This document shows positions 7,695 through 15,988 of a DNA stretch of 64,000 nt, piece by piece (within the stretch, counting starts at the first letter, position 1; every line of letters begins with the position of its first letter). The stretch covers positions 186,001-250,000 of the forward strand of contig JAIMFC010000001.1 in NCBI GenBank assembly GCA_019794795.1, in the 5' to 3' direction. The translations under genes were made by a program, and so were the position numbers. The DNA comes from Streptococcus gallolyticus. GTDB taxonomy: Bacteria; Bacillota; Bacilli; Lactobacillales; Streptococcaceae. Under the pieces are notes generated by a model. The model saw only the letters and a program-made list of their open reading frames with translations. It searched no databases and was not told the origin of the DNA.

Positions 7695-8077
7695 ACTCAA
7701 CTCTCTTAATTTTATTGGTGACACTGGTTTTATTGTTGACTTGGATGGGCTACAATTACTGGCGTCTAAAACGTGCAGCGACGTTGATTGAAAACAAGGA
7801 ATTTGCTGAAAAAATGCATGGTGCACAAGTCATTGACTTGCGTACACCAGCTGAATTTAGTAAAAAACATATTCTTGGTGCCCGTAATATTCCTTCAGAG
7901 CAAATCAAGCAAAGTCTAGGTGCTATTCGTAAGGACAAGCCAGTTTTGATTTACGAAAATGACCGTGGGCAACGCGTAACATCAACAGCTCTTCTCTTGA
8001 AAAAAGCAGGCTACAATGAAATTTATATTTTAAGTTATGGTCTCAATGAATGGGACGGCAAAGTAAAAGTGAATTAG
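7691..8077 (+). CDS. Membrane-anchored rhodanese-like protein lacking the catalytic cysteine
   Basis: A 128-residue protein with one N-terminal membrane segment (about residues 4-24) and a rhodanese domain. The domain is recognisable by 'VIDLRTPAEFSKKHILGARNIP' and 'YGLNEWDG'. At the active-site loop, where sulfurtransferases have Cys, it reads YENDRGQR (residues 88-95). Sulfur transfer by the usual mechanism is therefore unlikely, and it may act as a binding domain. It is translationally coupled to yqgQ and ends at a terminator. Confidence 0.85.
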   Translation: MNSTLLILLVTLVLLLTWMGYNYWRLKRAATLIENKEFAEKMHGAQVIDLRTPAEFSKKHILGARNIPSEQIKQSLGAIRKDKPVLIYENDRGQRVTSTALLLKKAGYNEIYILSYGLNEWDGKVKVN

Positions 8078-8087
8078 ATAAATTGAG

Positions 8088-8110
8088 GACAGCTGTTAGG
8101 CTGTCTTTTT
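8088..8110 (+). terminator. Terminator after the rhodanese-like gene
   Basis: The stem GACAGC/GCTGTC (8088-8105) is followed by six T residues. It separates the yqgQ unit from the rsmD unit. Confidence 0.65.
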
Positions 8111-8129
8111 CTTTTAATAAACTTTTTGA

Positions 8130-8135
8130 TATAAT
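8130..8135 (+). promoter_or_regulatory. Extended -10 of rsmD, placed for a leaderless transcript
   Basis: TGA-TATAAT, with the hexamer at 8130-8135, ends seven bases before the rsmD ATG. There is no recognisable ribosome site. Confidence 0.55.
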
Positions 8136-8142
8136 ACTAGGT

Positions 8143-8682
8143 ATGAGAATTGTTTCTGGAAAATATGGCGGTCGTCCGCTCAAGACTTTAGAAGGAAAAA
8201 CCACGCGTCCTACTTCGGACAAGGTGCGAGGCGCCATATTCAATATGATTGGTCCCTACTTTGATGGAGGGCGTGTACTTGATCTTTTTGCTGGCAGTGG
8301 TGGTCTGTCTATTGAAGCTGTTTCGCGGGGGATGGAATCCGCTGTTCTGGTCGAACGTGATCGGAAAGCTCAAGCCATTGTTCAAGAAAATATCCGTATG
8401 ACCAAGGAAGAGAGTCGGTTTCAGTTGTTGAAGATGGAAGCGAATCATGCTTTGGGTCAATTAGACGGACAGTTTGATTTGGTCTTTTTGGATCCGCCTT
8501 ATGCCAAGGAAGAGATTGTGGCAAATATCGAGGAATTTTGTCAGCGCCAGCTTTTGTCCCAGGACGTCATGGTGGTCTGTGAGACGGATAAGTCTGTAGA
8601 GTTACCGGAAGAAATCGCAGAGCTGGGCATTTGGAAACAAAAGACATATGGTATCAGCAAGGTTACAGTTTATGTGAGGTAG
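8143..8682 (+). CDS. rsmD: 16S rRNA (guanine-966 N2)-methyltransferase RsmD
   Basis: RsmD methylates G966 of 16S rRNA near the P site, using SAM. The 179-residue product starts with the family-typical 'MRIVSGKYGGRPLKT'. It has the SAM-binding motif 'VLDLFAGSGGLSIEA' and the catalytic 'LDPPY' motif. I chose the ATG at 8143 because homology begins exactly there. A longer frame starting at 8050 runs through a terminator. The rsmD-coaD neighbourhood is widely conserved. Confidence 0.94.
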   Translation: MRIVSGKYGGRPLKTLEGKTTRPTSDKVRGAIFNMIGPYFDGGRVLDLFAGSGGLSIEAVSRGMESAVLVERDRKAQAIVQENIRMTKEESRFQLLKMEANHALGQLDGQFDLVFLDPPYAKEEIVANIEEFCQRQLLSQDVMVVCETDKSVELPEEIAELGIWKQKTYGISKVTVYVR

Positions 8683-8692
8683 GAGGTGCAGC

Positions 8693-8986
8693 ATGCATTC
8701 ACTATTTTGGGGACTTTTAGTCATTATCATTGGAATTTTGGTCTATCTCTTGGTGCGATTGAAAAAATTGGAAGACTTGATAAAAGGCTATCACTTGAAG
8801 AATCAGGAGGGGGCGGGAGCTTTATCAAAAAGTCGGAACCCACTTTATCTCTTTTGTGCTCTGGTATGTTTTTTGCCCAATGTAATAACTTGGCTGTTGG
8901 CTGGCTTTAGTAAGTATTCTTGGATAGGCTTGCTTCCTGTCTTGCTTTTTTTATACTTATATGCTTGTCAGAATGAGGATAAATAA
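8693..8986 (+). CDS. Small membrane protein between rsmD and coaD
   Basis: A 97-residue protein with an N-terminal membrane helix (about residues 3-23), a charged loop and two further hydrophobic stretches (about 50-70 and 75-92). It is preceded by a strong AGGAGGT site, and its stop shares one base with the coaD start, so expression as a real gene is likely. I do not recognise a family, and the function is unknown. Confidence 0.75.
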   Translation: MHSLFWGLLVIIIGILVYLLVRLKKLEDLIKGYHLKNQEGAGALSKSRNPLYLFCALVCFLPNVITWLLAGFSKYSWIGLLPVLLFLYLYACQNEDK

Positions 8987-9468
8987 TGAAAAAAATAGGC
9001 TTGTTTACAGGGTCTTTTGATCCGATAACAAATGGACATATTGACTTGATTGAGCGAGCTAGTCAGCTATTTGACCAGCTATATGTGGGGATTTTTTACA
9101 ATCAAGCAAAGACAGGCTTCTTTTCTGTGGATGAACGGCGACAGATGGTAGAAGCTAGCCTTGCGCATTTGGAAAATGTTACGGTGATAACGTCGTCAGA
9201 TAAGTTAGCGGTGGCTGTAGCAGAAGAATTAGAGGCGACTCATCTTGTACGAGGGTTGCGCAATGGAACGGACTTGGCTTATGAAATGAAAATGGAATTT
9301 TACAATCAAGCTCTCTCCGAAAAGTTAGATACCGTTTACCTGACTGCCAAACTGAAACACCGCGAGATTTCCTCATCAGGTATTCGTGAGCTGATTCATT
9401 TTGGGGCAACGATTGAAGATTATGTACCGCAGGCAGTTTCTGCTATATTAGAAAAAGGAAAACAATGA
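8986..9468 (+). CDS. coaD: Phosphopantetheine adenylyltransferase
   Basis: CoaD transfers an adenylyl group from ATP to 4'-phosphopantetheine, the penultimate step of coenzyme A synthesis in the cytoplasm. The 160-residue length is normal. The nucleotidyltransferase signature GSFDPITNGH has the T/HxGH His at residue 18. The C-terminal half has 'RGLRNGTDLAYE' and 'SSSGIREL', both standard for CoaD. It overlaps the preceding small membrane gene by one base and sepM by four. Confidence 0.96.
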   Translation: MKKIGLFTGSFDPITNGHIDLIERASQLFDQLYVGIFYNQAKTGFFSVDERRQMVEASLAHLENVTVITSSDKLAVAVAEELEATHLVRGLRNGTDLAYEMKMEFYNQALSEKLDTVYLTAKLKHREISSSGIRELIHFGATIEDYVPQAVSAILEKGKQ

Positions 9469-10514
9469 AAAAACATCAAAAATTATTTCTATTTAGTTCA
9501 ATTGGTCTGGTGACCATTCTTCTCTGGCTTGCTCTCATCTTCCCCTTACCCTACTACATCGAAAGTCCTGGTGGTGCTTCTGATATTCGCTCGGTTTTGA
9601 CAGTGGAAAATAAGGAAGATAGTGCTAAAGGTTCTTACAACTTTGTTTATGTTCAAGTAAAATCAGCAACGGCAATCCAATTATTGATGGCTTATTTTGA
9701 TAAAAACTCGGATATCTACAGTGAAAAAGAAATGACGGGAGGCTCAAACAGTGAGGATTACTACCGTATCAGTCAATTTTATATGGAAACTTCCCAAAAT
9801 ATGGCTAAGTACCAAGCGCTGAAATTGGCAGGAGAGGAAGCCACTATGGACTTTTTCGGGGTCTATGTTTTAAATGTAGTGGATAATTCAACCTTCAAAT
9901 CAGTTCTCAATATTGCCGATACTGTCACAGGTGTTAATGGTAAAACTTTCCAAAGTTCAAAGGAATTGATTGATTACGTTGGTGGTTTGAAAATTGGAGA
10001 TAAGGTCAGCGTTCAATATGCCAGTCAGAACCAAAAATTATCAGCAGATGGGAAGATTATCAAGTTAGAAAATGGCAAAAATGGCATTGGGATTGGCTTG
10101 GTAGACCATACAGAAGTCAAGAGTGATACAGCCATTGACTTTGAAACGGGAAATATCGGTGGACCAAGTGCTGGTCTTATGTTTACCTTAGCGATCTATA
10201 CCCAGTTGGCCAATCCAGATTTACGTGACGGGCGTACCATTGCTGGGACTGGGACTATTGAACAGGACGGTTCTGTCGGAGATATTGGTGGAGCAGATAA
10301 GAAGGTTCTCTCAGCCGCTAAAGCAGGAGCTAGTGTTTTCTTTGTTCCCAATAATCCAGTGAATAAAGAAGTGCTAAAAGTTAAGCCAGATGCCAAAACC
10401 AACTACGAAGAAGCTAAAAAAGCTGCGGAAGAAAACCATCTGCACATCAAAGTCGTACCTGTAAAAACAGTACAGGATGCCATTGATTACCTAGAAAAAA
10501 CAAAAGGCGAGTAA
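9465..10514 (+). CDS. sepM: Membrane PDZ-Lon (S16) serine protease, SepM type
   Basis: A 349-residue protein with an N-terminal membrane anchor (about residues 8-30), a PDZ domain in the middle (around 130-200) and a C-terminal S16 Lon-like protease domain. The catalytic Ser is 235 in 'GGPSAGLMF', and the catalytic Lys is probably 280 in 'GGADKKVLSAAKAG'. In Streptococcus mutans SepM trims the exported competence-stimulating peptide, and in other species homologues control competence and virulence peptides. The overlap with coaD indicates an operon. Confidence 0.9.
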   Translation: MKKHQKLFLFSSIGLVTILLWLALIFPLPYYIESPGGASDIRSVLTVENKEDSAKGSYNFVYVQVKSATAIQLLMAYFDKNSDIYSEKEMTGGSNSEDYYRISQFYMETSQNMAKYQALKLAGEEATMDFFGVYVLNVVDNSTFKSVLNIADTVTGVNGKTFQSSKELIDYVGGLKIGDKVSVQYASQNQKLSADGKIIKLENGKNGIGIGLVDHTEVKSDTAIDFETGNIGGPSAGLMFTLAIYTQLANPDLRDGRTIAGTGTIEQDGSVGDIGGADKKVLSAAKAGASVFFVPNNPVNKEVLKVKPDAKTNYEEAKKAAEENHLHIKVVPVKTVQDAIDYLEKTKGE

Positions 10515-10596
10515 GTTGCTCGTCTTTTCTTTCGGATAAAATTGTCTGAAAATTATCATCCATGGCAAAAGCTCAGCAAATTTTCCTAAAATACGA

Positions 10597-10602
10597 TATA
10601 AT
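10597..10602 (+). promoter_or_regulatory. -10 of the yutD-rlmN-vanZ unit
   Basis: A consensus TATAAT at 10597-10602 lies about 30 bases before the yutD ATG. A purine-rich AAAGGAAAA ribosome site lies between them. Confidence 0.5.
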
Positions 10603-10634
10603 GAATGAATTAGGACTCTAGTAAAGGAAAAAAG

Positions 10635-11228
10635 ATGAAGAAAGAAATTTCTCCAGAAATGTACAATTACAACAAGTTTCCGGGCCCCAGTTTTGCACGG
10701 GTAGGAGATAAGGTTGTAGCAGAAAATATTGAATTGGATTTGGTGGAAGATTATCGTGATGCCTTCGACCAGACGGTATTTGGACAACGCTTCTCACAAA
10801 TTATGCTCAAGTTTGATTATATTGTGGGAGATTGGGGCAATGAACAATTGCGCCTCAAGGGATTTTACAAAGATGAAAAAGCTGTCAAAACAGATATTAA
10901 AATTAGTCGCCTAGAAGATTATTTGACGGAATTTTGTAACTTTGGCTGTGCTTATTTTGTCTTGGAAAATCCAAATCCGCAGGAATTACTGGCAGAACCA
11001 GAAGAGAAGCCCAAACGCCGTCGCAGCCGTAATAATCGCAATCGAAATAACAATCATAGTAATGGTGTCAAGGGGGCTAGTGCTCAACAAGGTCGCCATT
11101 TTACTGTTAATGAAAAGACAGCTCCTGCCAAAAAACAGCAACAGGAACGCCGTCAACGACAAGATAAGAAAAAATCAAACCGTGAAATTCAAGAAGCCAA
11201 ACGTGGCTTTGTAATTCGCCAGAAATAA
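10635..11228 (+). CDS. YutD-like protein with a long basic Arg/Asn-rich tail
   Basis: A 197-residue protein. Residues 1 to about 115 match the YutD-like domain: '[15 protein letters not shown]', '[19 protein letters not shown]' and '[19 protein letters not shown]'. The rest is a low-complexity basic tail rich in Arg, Asn, Lys and Gln, likely disordered and nucleic-acid-binding. Function is not established. It sits directly before the RNA-modifying rlmN with only eight bases between, which fits an RNA- or ribosome-linked role. Confidence 0.85.
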   Translation: MKKEISPEMYNYNKFPGPSFARVGDKVVAENIELDLVEDYRDAFDQTVFGQRFSQIMLKFDYIVGDWGNEQLRLKGFYKDEKAVKTDIKISRLEDYLTEFCNFGCAYFVLENPNPQELLAEPEEKPKRRRSRNNRNRNNNHSNGVKGASAQQGRHFTVNEKTAPAKKQQQERRQRQDKKKSNREIQEAKRGFVIRQK

Positions 11229-11236
11229 GGAGCAAC

Positions 11237-12358
11237 ATGAAATCATCTATTTATGCCCTCACGCGCCAACAATTGTTGGATTGGGCACTTGAAAACGACG
11301 AAAAAAAATTCCGTGCCACTCAAATTTGGGAATGGCTCTATCAAAAGCGGGTTCAATCTTTTGAGGAGATGAGCAATTTGCCAAAATCCTTGATTGAAAA
11401 ATTAGACCAGCAATTTGTCTTCAATCCCTTGAAACAACGTATTGTCCAAGAATCCAAAGATGGAACGGTGAAATACCTCTTTGAATTGCCAGACGGTATG
11501 TTGATTGAGACAGTGCTCATGCGCCAGCACTACGGGATGTCTGTTTGTGTGACGACGCAGGTTGGTTGTAATATTGGTTGTAGCTTCTGTGCTTCTGGTC
11601 TGATTCCAAAACAGCGCGATTTGACCAGTGGTGAGATTGTTGCGCAGATTATGTTGGTGCAAAAATACTTCGATGAGCGTGGTCAGGGCGAGCGCGTCAG
11701 CCATATCGTGGTCATGGGGATTGGTGAACCCCTGGATAACTATGATAATGTGATGAACTTCCTGCGTGTCGTTAACGATGATAAAGGCTTGGCAATTGGT
11801 GCGCGTCACATTACGGTATCGACTTCTGGTTTGGCACCAAAAATCCGTGAATTTGCTCGTGAAGGTGTGCAGGTTAATTTGGCAGTTTCTCTTCATGCAC
11901 CAAATAACGATATTCGTTCACGCATGATGCGTATTAACCGTCGCATTCCAATCGAAGAACTCTTTGAAGCTATTGAAGATTATATCCAAGTGACCAATCG
12001 CCGTGTGACCTTTGAATACATTATGCTGAATGAAGTCAATGACGGAGTGGAACAGGCGCAAGAATTGGCTGATTTGACCCAGAAAATCCGTAAGTTGTCT
12101 TATATCAACTTGATTCCCTATAACCCTGTTTCTGAGCATGACCAATACAGTCGCTCAACTCCAGAACGTGTGGCAGCCTTTTATGATCGCCTCAAGAAAA
12201 ATGGTGTTAACTGTGTGGTTCGTCAAGAACATGGTACAGACATCGATGCTGCCTGTGGACAGTTGCGTTCTAAGACGCTCAACAAAGATCGCGAACGTGC
12301 TAAGGCTAGGATTGCCGCTGCGAAAGCAAAAGCAGGAATTCGGGAGATTCAACCTTAA
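11237..12358 (+). CDS. rlmN: Dual-specificity 23S rRNA/tRNA adenine C2-methyltransferase RlmN
   Basis: RlmN is a radical-SAM enzyme that methylates A2503 of 23S rRNA and A37 of some tRNAs. The 373-residue product carries the cluster motif Cys111-x3-Cys115-x2-Cys118 in 'CNIGCSFC'. It also has '[14 protein letters not shown]', 'SLHAPNN' and the C-terminal Cys in 'DAACGQLR' that takes part in methyl transfer. An AAGGAG site precedes the ATG. The stop codon overlaps the vanZ-like start. Confidence 0.96.
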   Translation: MKSSIYALTRQQLLDWALENDEKKFRATQIWEWLYQKRVQSFEEMSNLPKSLIEKLDQQFVFNPLKQRIVQESKDGTVKYLFELPDGMLIETVLMRQHYGMSVCVTTQVGCNIGCSFCASGLIPKQRDLTSGEIVAQIMLVQKYFDERGQGERVSHIVVMGIGEPLDNYDNVMNFLRVVNDDKGLAIGARHITVSTSGLAPKIREFAREGVQVNLAVSLHAPNNDIRSRMMRINRRIPIEELFEAIEDYIQVTNRRVTFEYIMLNEVNDGVEQAQELADLTQKIRKLSYINLIPYNPVSEHDQYSRSTPERVAAFYDRLKKNGVNCVVRQEHGTDIDAACGQLRSKTLNKDRERAKARIAAAKAKAGIREIQP

Positions 12359-12882
12359 TGAGACATTTCTTTCAAGAAAATGGTCAACTGACTCACTTGG
12401 GAAGAAGTTTTACAAAAGTTTTAGCTGGAGTCTACGCTCTGGCTATTTCTTTCATGTGCTTTCTTCCACAAGGGCTATTTCCAAGTATCAAAGGATTTTC
12501 CACACCAGGTATTGTTCAAATAGGGAGACTTTATTTCCTTTTGACGCCTTTTAATAGCTTTGTCAACGGCCATAAAATCCATACTATCCAAGGATTTCTC
12601 TTTGTCCTCCTGCAAAATTTCAGTAACATTTTTCTTCTCTTTCCCCTCGTTTTCTGTCTTATTTTTCTTTTTAAAAAATGGCAGAGCCTAAAAGCAGCTA
12701 CTCTCTATTCTTTTTGTATGAGCCTTTTTATCGAGTGTACTCAGCTGCTTTTGGACCTGCTTATCAATGCAGAACGAGTCTTTGAAGTAGATGACCTTTG
12801 GACCAATACCTTGGGTGGGGTTTTAGCTTATTTACTTTATAAACAATGGATTCATTTTAACATGACAAAAACCAGCTCCTAG
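12358..12882 (+). CDS. VanZ-like membrane protein
   Basis: A 174-residue protein with four to five hydrophobic segments and the VanZ-family end 'SLFIECTQLLLDLLINAERVFEVDDLWTNTLGGVLAYLLY'. VanZ itself gives low-level teicoplanin resistance, but chromosomal relatives are common in streptococci without vancomycin clusters and their job is unclear. It is coupled to rlmN (TAATG). The stop codon lies inside the terminator stem at 12870-12892. Confidence 0.85.
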   Translation: MRHFFQENGQLTHLGRSFTKVLAGVYALAISFMCFLPQGLFPSIKGFSTPGIVQIGRLYFLLTPFNSFVNGHKIHTIQGFLFVLLQNFSNIFLLFPLVFCLIFLFKKWQSLKAATLYSFCMSLFIECTQLLLDLLINAERVFEVDDLWTNTLGGVLAYLLYKQWIHFNMTKTSS

Positions 12883-12892
12883 GCTGGTTTTT
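12870..12892 (+). terminator. Bidirectional terminator between vanZ-like gene and nadE
   Basis: The stem AACCAGC/GCTGGTT (12870-12889) has A residues on the left and T residues on the right. It can end transcripts from both convergent units and contains the vanZ stop. Confidence 0.7.
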
Positions 12893-12902
12893 GAATTGTC
12901 AT

Positions 12903-13727
12903 TTATTTCCAAAAATCATCGAAAACAGTGATGGGAAGATGGCGCTTATGAGCTGTTTTTTTCCACCAATTTTCAATGGTTGCTTGAGCTTCTGGTGTGA
13001 CAGTTTTTCCTTCTAGGTAGTCGTCAATGTCATTGTAGGTAACACCGAGTGCGACTTCGTCAGCCAAGCCAGGGCGGTCTTCTTCTAGGTCTGCGATAGG
13101 AACTTTTTCGTAGAGAGCTTTTTCTGCTCCGAGTGCTGCTAGTAATTGCTTACCTTGACGTTTATTGAGGCGGAAGAGTGGCAAGATATCTGCACCGCCA
13201 TCACCGAATTTGGTAAAGAAGCCAGTAATATTTTCTGCAGCATGGTCGGTACCGATAACGGCTCCCTTGTACTCGCCAGCAATAGCATACTGGGTAATCA
13301 TGCGTTGACGTGCCTTAATATTTCCCTTGTTGAAGTCGGAAATATCAAGACCAGCTTTAGCAAGTTCCGCTACTTGTCCGTCAACTGATTCTTTGATATT
13401 GACTGTTAAGCTAAGATCTGGTTGGATAAAGGCAAGCGCGCGTTGAGCGTCGTCTTCATCTGCCTGTACACCGTAAGGGAGGCGGATGGCGATAAATTGA
13501 TAGCTGTCATCACCTGTTTCTGCTCGGAGTTCTTCGATGGCAATCTGTGCTAGGCGCCCAGCTAAGCTAGAGTCTTGTCCTCCAGAAATGCCCAGAACAT
13601 AACTTTTTAGAAAGCTGTGCTTTTTCAAGTAGTCTTTCAAAAAATCAACGGACCGACGGATTTCTTGCTGAGGATCAATGCTTGGTAGAACACCTAGTTC
13701 TTTGATAATTGTTTCTTGTAAGGTCAT
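12903..13727 (-). CDS. nadE: Ammonia-dependent NAD synthetase
   Basis: NadE amidates nicotinic acid adenine dinucleotide to NAD with ATP and ammonia. The 274-residue size fits the short form without a glutaminase domain. It has the PP-loop '[15 protein letters not shown]', '[35 protein letters not shown]' and the C-terminal '[16 protein letters not shown]'. AGGAG precedes the ATG. It starts nine bases after the pncB stop, so the two form a nicotinate-to-NAD salvage operon. Confidence 0.96.
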   Translation of the reverse strand: MTLQETIIKELGVLPSIDPQQEIRRSVDFLKDYLKKHSFLKSYVLGISGGQDSSLAGRLAQIAIEELRAETGDDSYQFIAIRLPYGVQADEDDAQRALAFIQPDLSLTVNIKESVDGQVAELAKAGLDISDFNKGNIKARQRMITQYAIAGEYKGAVIGTDHAAENITGFFTKFGDGGADILPLFRLNKRQGKQLLAALGAEKALYEKVPIADLEEDRPGLADEVALGVTYNDIDDYLEGKTVTPEAQATIENWWKKTAHKRHLPITVFDDFWK

Positions 13728-13736
13728 ACGATTCTC

Positions 13737-15194
13737 CTATTTGGATAAGTTTCCGAGAGCCTGCTTGCGGACGCTATCAATGAGATTCATCTTGTGGTCC
13801 CAGACATCCTTCGCTAGGTCAACAGGGTAATCCTGTGGATTGAGCACGCGTTTGTACTCATCCCAGAGTTTGTCAAATTCCTTGTGAGCATAGTCTTGAA
13901 TTTCTTGCAAGCTAGGAAGTTGATAAACCAACTCTCCTTTCTCAAAGACAGGGACGAGTAGTGGAACGGCATCAAAGTTTTCCACAGTTTTATTGATGTA
14001 GGTATAAGTTGGGTGGAACATGTGGATACTTTCCAAATGTGCCACATCTGTATCAGCAAAGGTGATATAATCTCCCTCTGATTTGCCTTTTTCGCGGGAA
14101 GTAATGCGCCAAACTTGCTTTTTACCTGGTGTTGAAACCTTTTCTGCATTTGAAGACAATTTAATGGTGTCTTTCATATTTCCATTTTCGTCTTCAATCG
14201 AAACAATCTTGTAAACCGCTCCGAGTGCTGGTTGATCGTAGGCGGTGATTAACTTAGTCCCAACTCCCCAGACATCAATCTTGGCTTTTTGCATCTTGAG
14301 GTTGAGAATTGTATTTTCATCCAAGTCGTTTGAAGCGTAGATTTTAGCCTCAGGGAAACCGGCATTGTCCAGCTGTTGGCGAACTTTTTTAGAAATATAA
14401 GCCATATCTCCTGAGTCGATGCGAACGCCGAGGAAGTTGATTTTGTCCCCAAATTCTCGAGCGACCTTAACTGCAGCAGGGACGCCTAAACGAAGTGTGT
14501 CGTAGGTATCTACTAAGAAGACACAGTTTTTATGGGTGCTGGCATAGGCCTTGAAGGCATCATAGTCATTACCAAAAGTCTGCACCAGAGCGTGGGCATG
14601 AGTGCCAGAGACTGGGATGCCAAAGAGTTTACCTGCTCGAACATTTGAAGTAGCACCAGCTCCGCCGATAAAGGCGGCGCGTGTTCCCCAGATAGCAGCG
14701 TCCATTTCTTGAGCACGGCGTGTACCGAACTCCAAGAGAGGCTCATCCTCAATCACCGTTTTGATACGGCGGGCCTTGGTGGCGATGAGCGTTTGATAAT
14801 TGACAATATTTAGAATAGCAGTTTCAACTAGCTGGCATTGGGCAAGAGGCCCTTCAATTTGCAGGATTGGTTCGTTGGCAAAAACGAGATCGCCTTCTTT
14901 TGCGGAACGAACAGTTAATGCCATTTTGAGGTTTGCCAGATAATCTAGGAATTTCTCAGGATATCCTTGATCGCGTAGATAGGCAATATCTGTCTCAGAA
15001 AAACGTAGATTGGATAGGTAGTCCACGACGCGTTCTAAACCTGCAAAAACTGCATAGCCATTCTCAAATGGTTGCTTACGGAAATAGACTTCAAAAACAG
15101 CATGTTTGTTATGAATATCTTGGTTAAAGTAGACCTGCATCATATTAATTTGGTATAAATCTGTGTGCAGGGTCAAGCTATCATCATTGTACAT
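13737..15194 (-). CDS. pncB: Nicotinate phosphoribosyltransferase
   Basis: PncB converts nicotinate and PRPP to nicotinate mononucleotide, the entry to NAD salvage. The 485-residue protein has the family's N terminus 'LTLHTDLYQINMMQVYF', the 'EFGTRRAQEMDAAIWGTRAAFIGGAGATSN' segment and 'VRIDSGDMAYISKKVR'. I chose the ATG at 15194 because AAGGAG precedes it and homology begins there. A longer frame reaching 15269 crosses the promoter and a terminator. An inverted TATAAT near 15215-15221 is the likely -10. Confidence 0.94.
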   Translation of the reverse strand: MYNDDSLTLHTDLYQINMMQVYFNQDIHNKHAVFEVYFRKQPFENGYAVFAGLERVVDYLSNLRFSETDIAYLRDQGYPEKFLDYLANLKMALTVRSAKEGDLVFANEPILQIEGPLAQCQLVETAILNIVNYQTLIATKARRIKTVIEDEPLLEFGTRRAQEMDAAIWGTRAAFIGGAGATSNVRAGKLFGIPVSGTHAHALVQTFGNDYDAFKAYASTHKNCVFLVDTYDTLRLGVPAAVKVAREFGDKINFLGVRIDSGDMAYISKKVRQQLDNAGFPEAKIYASNDLDENTILNLKMQKAKIDVWGVGTKLITAYDQPALGAVYKIVSIEDENGNMKDTIKLSSNAEKVSTPGKKQVWRITSREKGKSEGDYITFADTDVAHLESIHMFHPTYTYINKTVENFDAVPLLVPVFEKGELVYQLPSLQEIQDYAHKEFDKLWDEYKRVLNPQDYPVDLAKDVWDHKMNLIDSVRKQALGNLSK

Positions 15195-15226
15195 AGGCTT
15201 ACTCCTTTTAATCAGTATTATAGCAT

Positions 15227-15246
15227 AAAAAACCACCTTGCGGTGG
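15227..15246 (-). terminator. Terminator after the prepilin peptidase gene
   Basis: Read on the minus strand, CCACC-GCAA-GGTGG is followed by six T residues. It lies between the peptidase stop and the pncB promoter. Confidence 0.7.
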
Positions 15247-15278
15247 AATGTGTATCTATTCACATGCATATTTCAGTT

Positions 15279-15923
15279 TTAAAAGATGACCAAAACAAGA
15301 ATACTGGCTATCCAAAGAAATGGGACGAAGGGCAGTTTGCTTCGATAAAGATAAAAATAGGTCAAAATTCCTAAAATGCTACTGATGTGAACGAGCCAAA
15401 GTAAGCTGTTATAGGGGAGAATCAGGGACAATGTAGCTAGGTAAAGTAGGTCACCAGAGCCAATTTTGAGGTCGTATTTTTCTGCTAAAAGGGCTAGGAC
15501 CAAAAAGAGGAGGAAAAGCCAGTTTAGAGAGGAAAACAAGAGTGTCAAGAAGGTGAAACTCATCCAAACCATGATAGGATATTCACGGTGTTTGATGTCA
15601 TAAATACCGAGTACCAAGCCTGTTAGGAGGACTAAACAAGTTGTGACGGACAGGATCTGATAAGCTGTTAGTGTCACAAGAAGAGCAGTCGTCATTTCGA
15701 GCAGGAGGTACCAGTAAGGAATTTTTGCTTGACAGTAACGGCATTTTGATTTAGTAGAAAGTTGGGAAAGAATGGGAATCAAGTCCCAAGCCTTGAGGTG
15801 TATTTTGCAATGATTGCAATGGCTAGCAGGGGCTATGATGGAGTGGTGGGGAAAACGATCGATGACCAAACCTAGAAATGAACCAAGTGAGGCACCGAGA
15901 AATAGGAATAGTAGAATCTTCAT
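15279..15923 (-). CDS. Type IV prepilin peptidase of the competence pilus (ComC/PilD/CilC)
   Basis: The enzyme cleaves leader peptides of competence pseudopilins (ComGC and relatives) at the cytoplasmic membrane face. The 214-residue protein has about six membrane segments, the zinc-type CNHC and CRYC pairs near residues 36-65, and two aspartyl catalytic motifs, 'GIYDIKHREYP' and 'GSGDLLYLA'. Two TNCGAATA ComX boxes precede the ATG, as expected for a late competence gene. Streptococci usually have a single peptidase of this kind, often called CilC in pneumococcus. Confidence 0.92.
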   Translation of the reverse strand: MKILLFLFLGASLGSFLGLVIDRFPHHSIIAPASHCNHCKIHLKAWDLIPILSQLSTKSKCRYCQAKIPYWYLLLEMTTALLVTLTAYQILSVTTCLVLLTGLVLGIYDIKHREYPIMVWMSFTFLTLLFSSLNWLFLLFLVLALLAEKYDLKIGSGDLLYLATLSLILPYNSLLWLVHISSILGILTYFYLYRSKLPFVPFLWIASILVLVIF

Positions 15924-15930
15924 ACTTATT

Positions 15931-15950
15931 TATTCGCAAATTTATTCGAA
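15931..15950 (-). promoter_or_regulatory. Tandem ComX (SigX) boxes of the prepilin peptidase gene
   Basis: On the minus strand TTCGAATA (15943-15950) and TGCGAATA (15931-15938) both fit the TNCGAATA competence box. A T-rich tract lies upstream of the first, as usual for SigX promoters. The distal box, 20 bases before the ATG, is the likely functional one. The proximal box leaves only seven bases before the start codon. Confidence 0.75.
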
Positions 15951-15976
15951 AAAAAGAAAAAAATGCTAAATTTTGC

Positions 15977-15982
15977 TATACT
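15977..15982 (+). promoter_or_regulatory. Extended -10 of mnmL, placed for a leaderless transcript
   Basis: TGC-TATACT, with the hexamer at 15977-15982, ends six bases before the mnmL ATG. There is no ribosome site between them. Confidence 0.6.
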
Positions 15983-15988
15983 ATTTTT

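Noticed and set aside
7357-7826. 206-codon minus-strand frame across dpr and yqgQ (7206-7826)
   Set aside because: It overlaps two conserved plus-strand genes and crosses a terminator. The translation looks like antisense composition.
11402-11896. 164-codon minus-strand frame inside rlmN
   Set aside because: It is a long antisense frame, rich in His, Asn and Thr, created by rlmN codon use; no supporting signals.
12358-12882. Glycopeptide resistance cluster because of a vanZ-like gene
   Set aside because: No vanA/B, vanH, vanX or vanRS genes accompany it. VanZ-like proteins are common core membrane proteins in streptococci.
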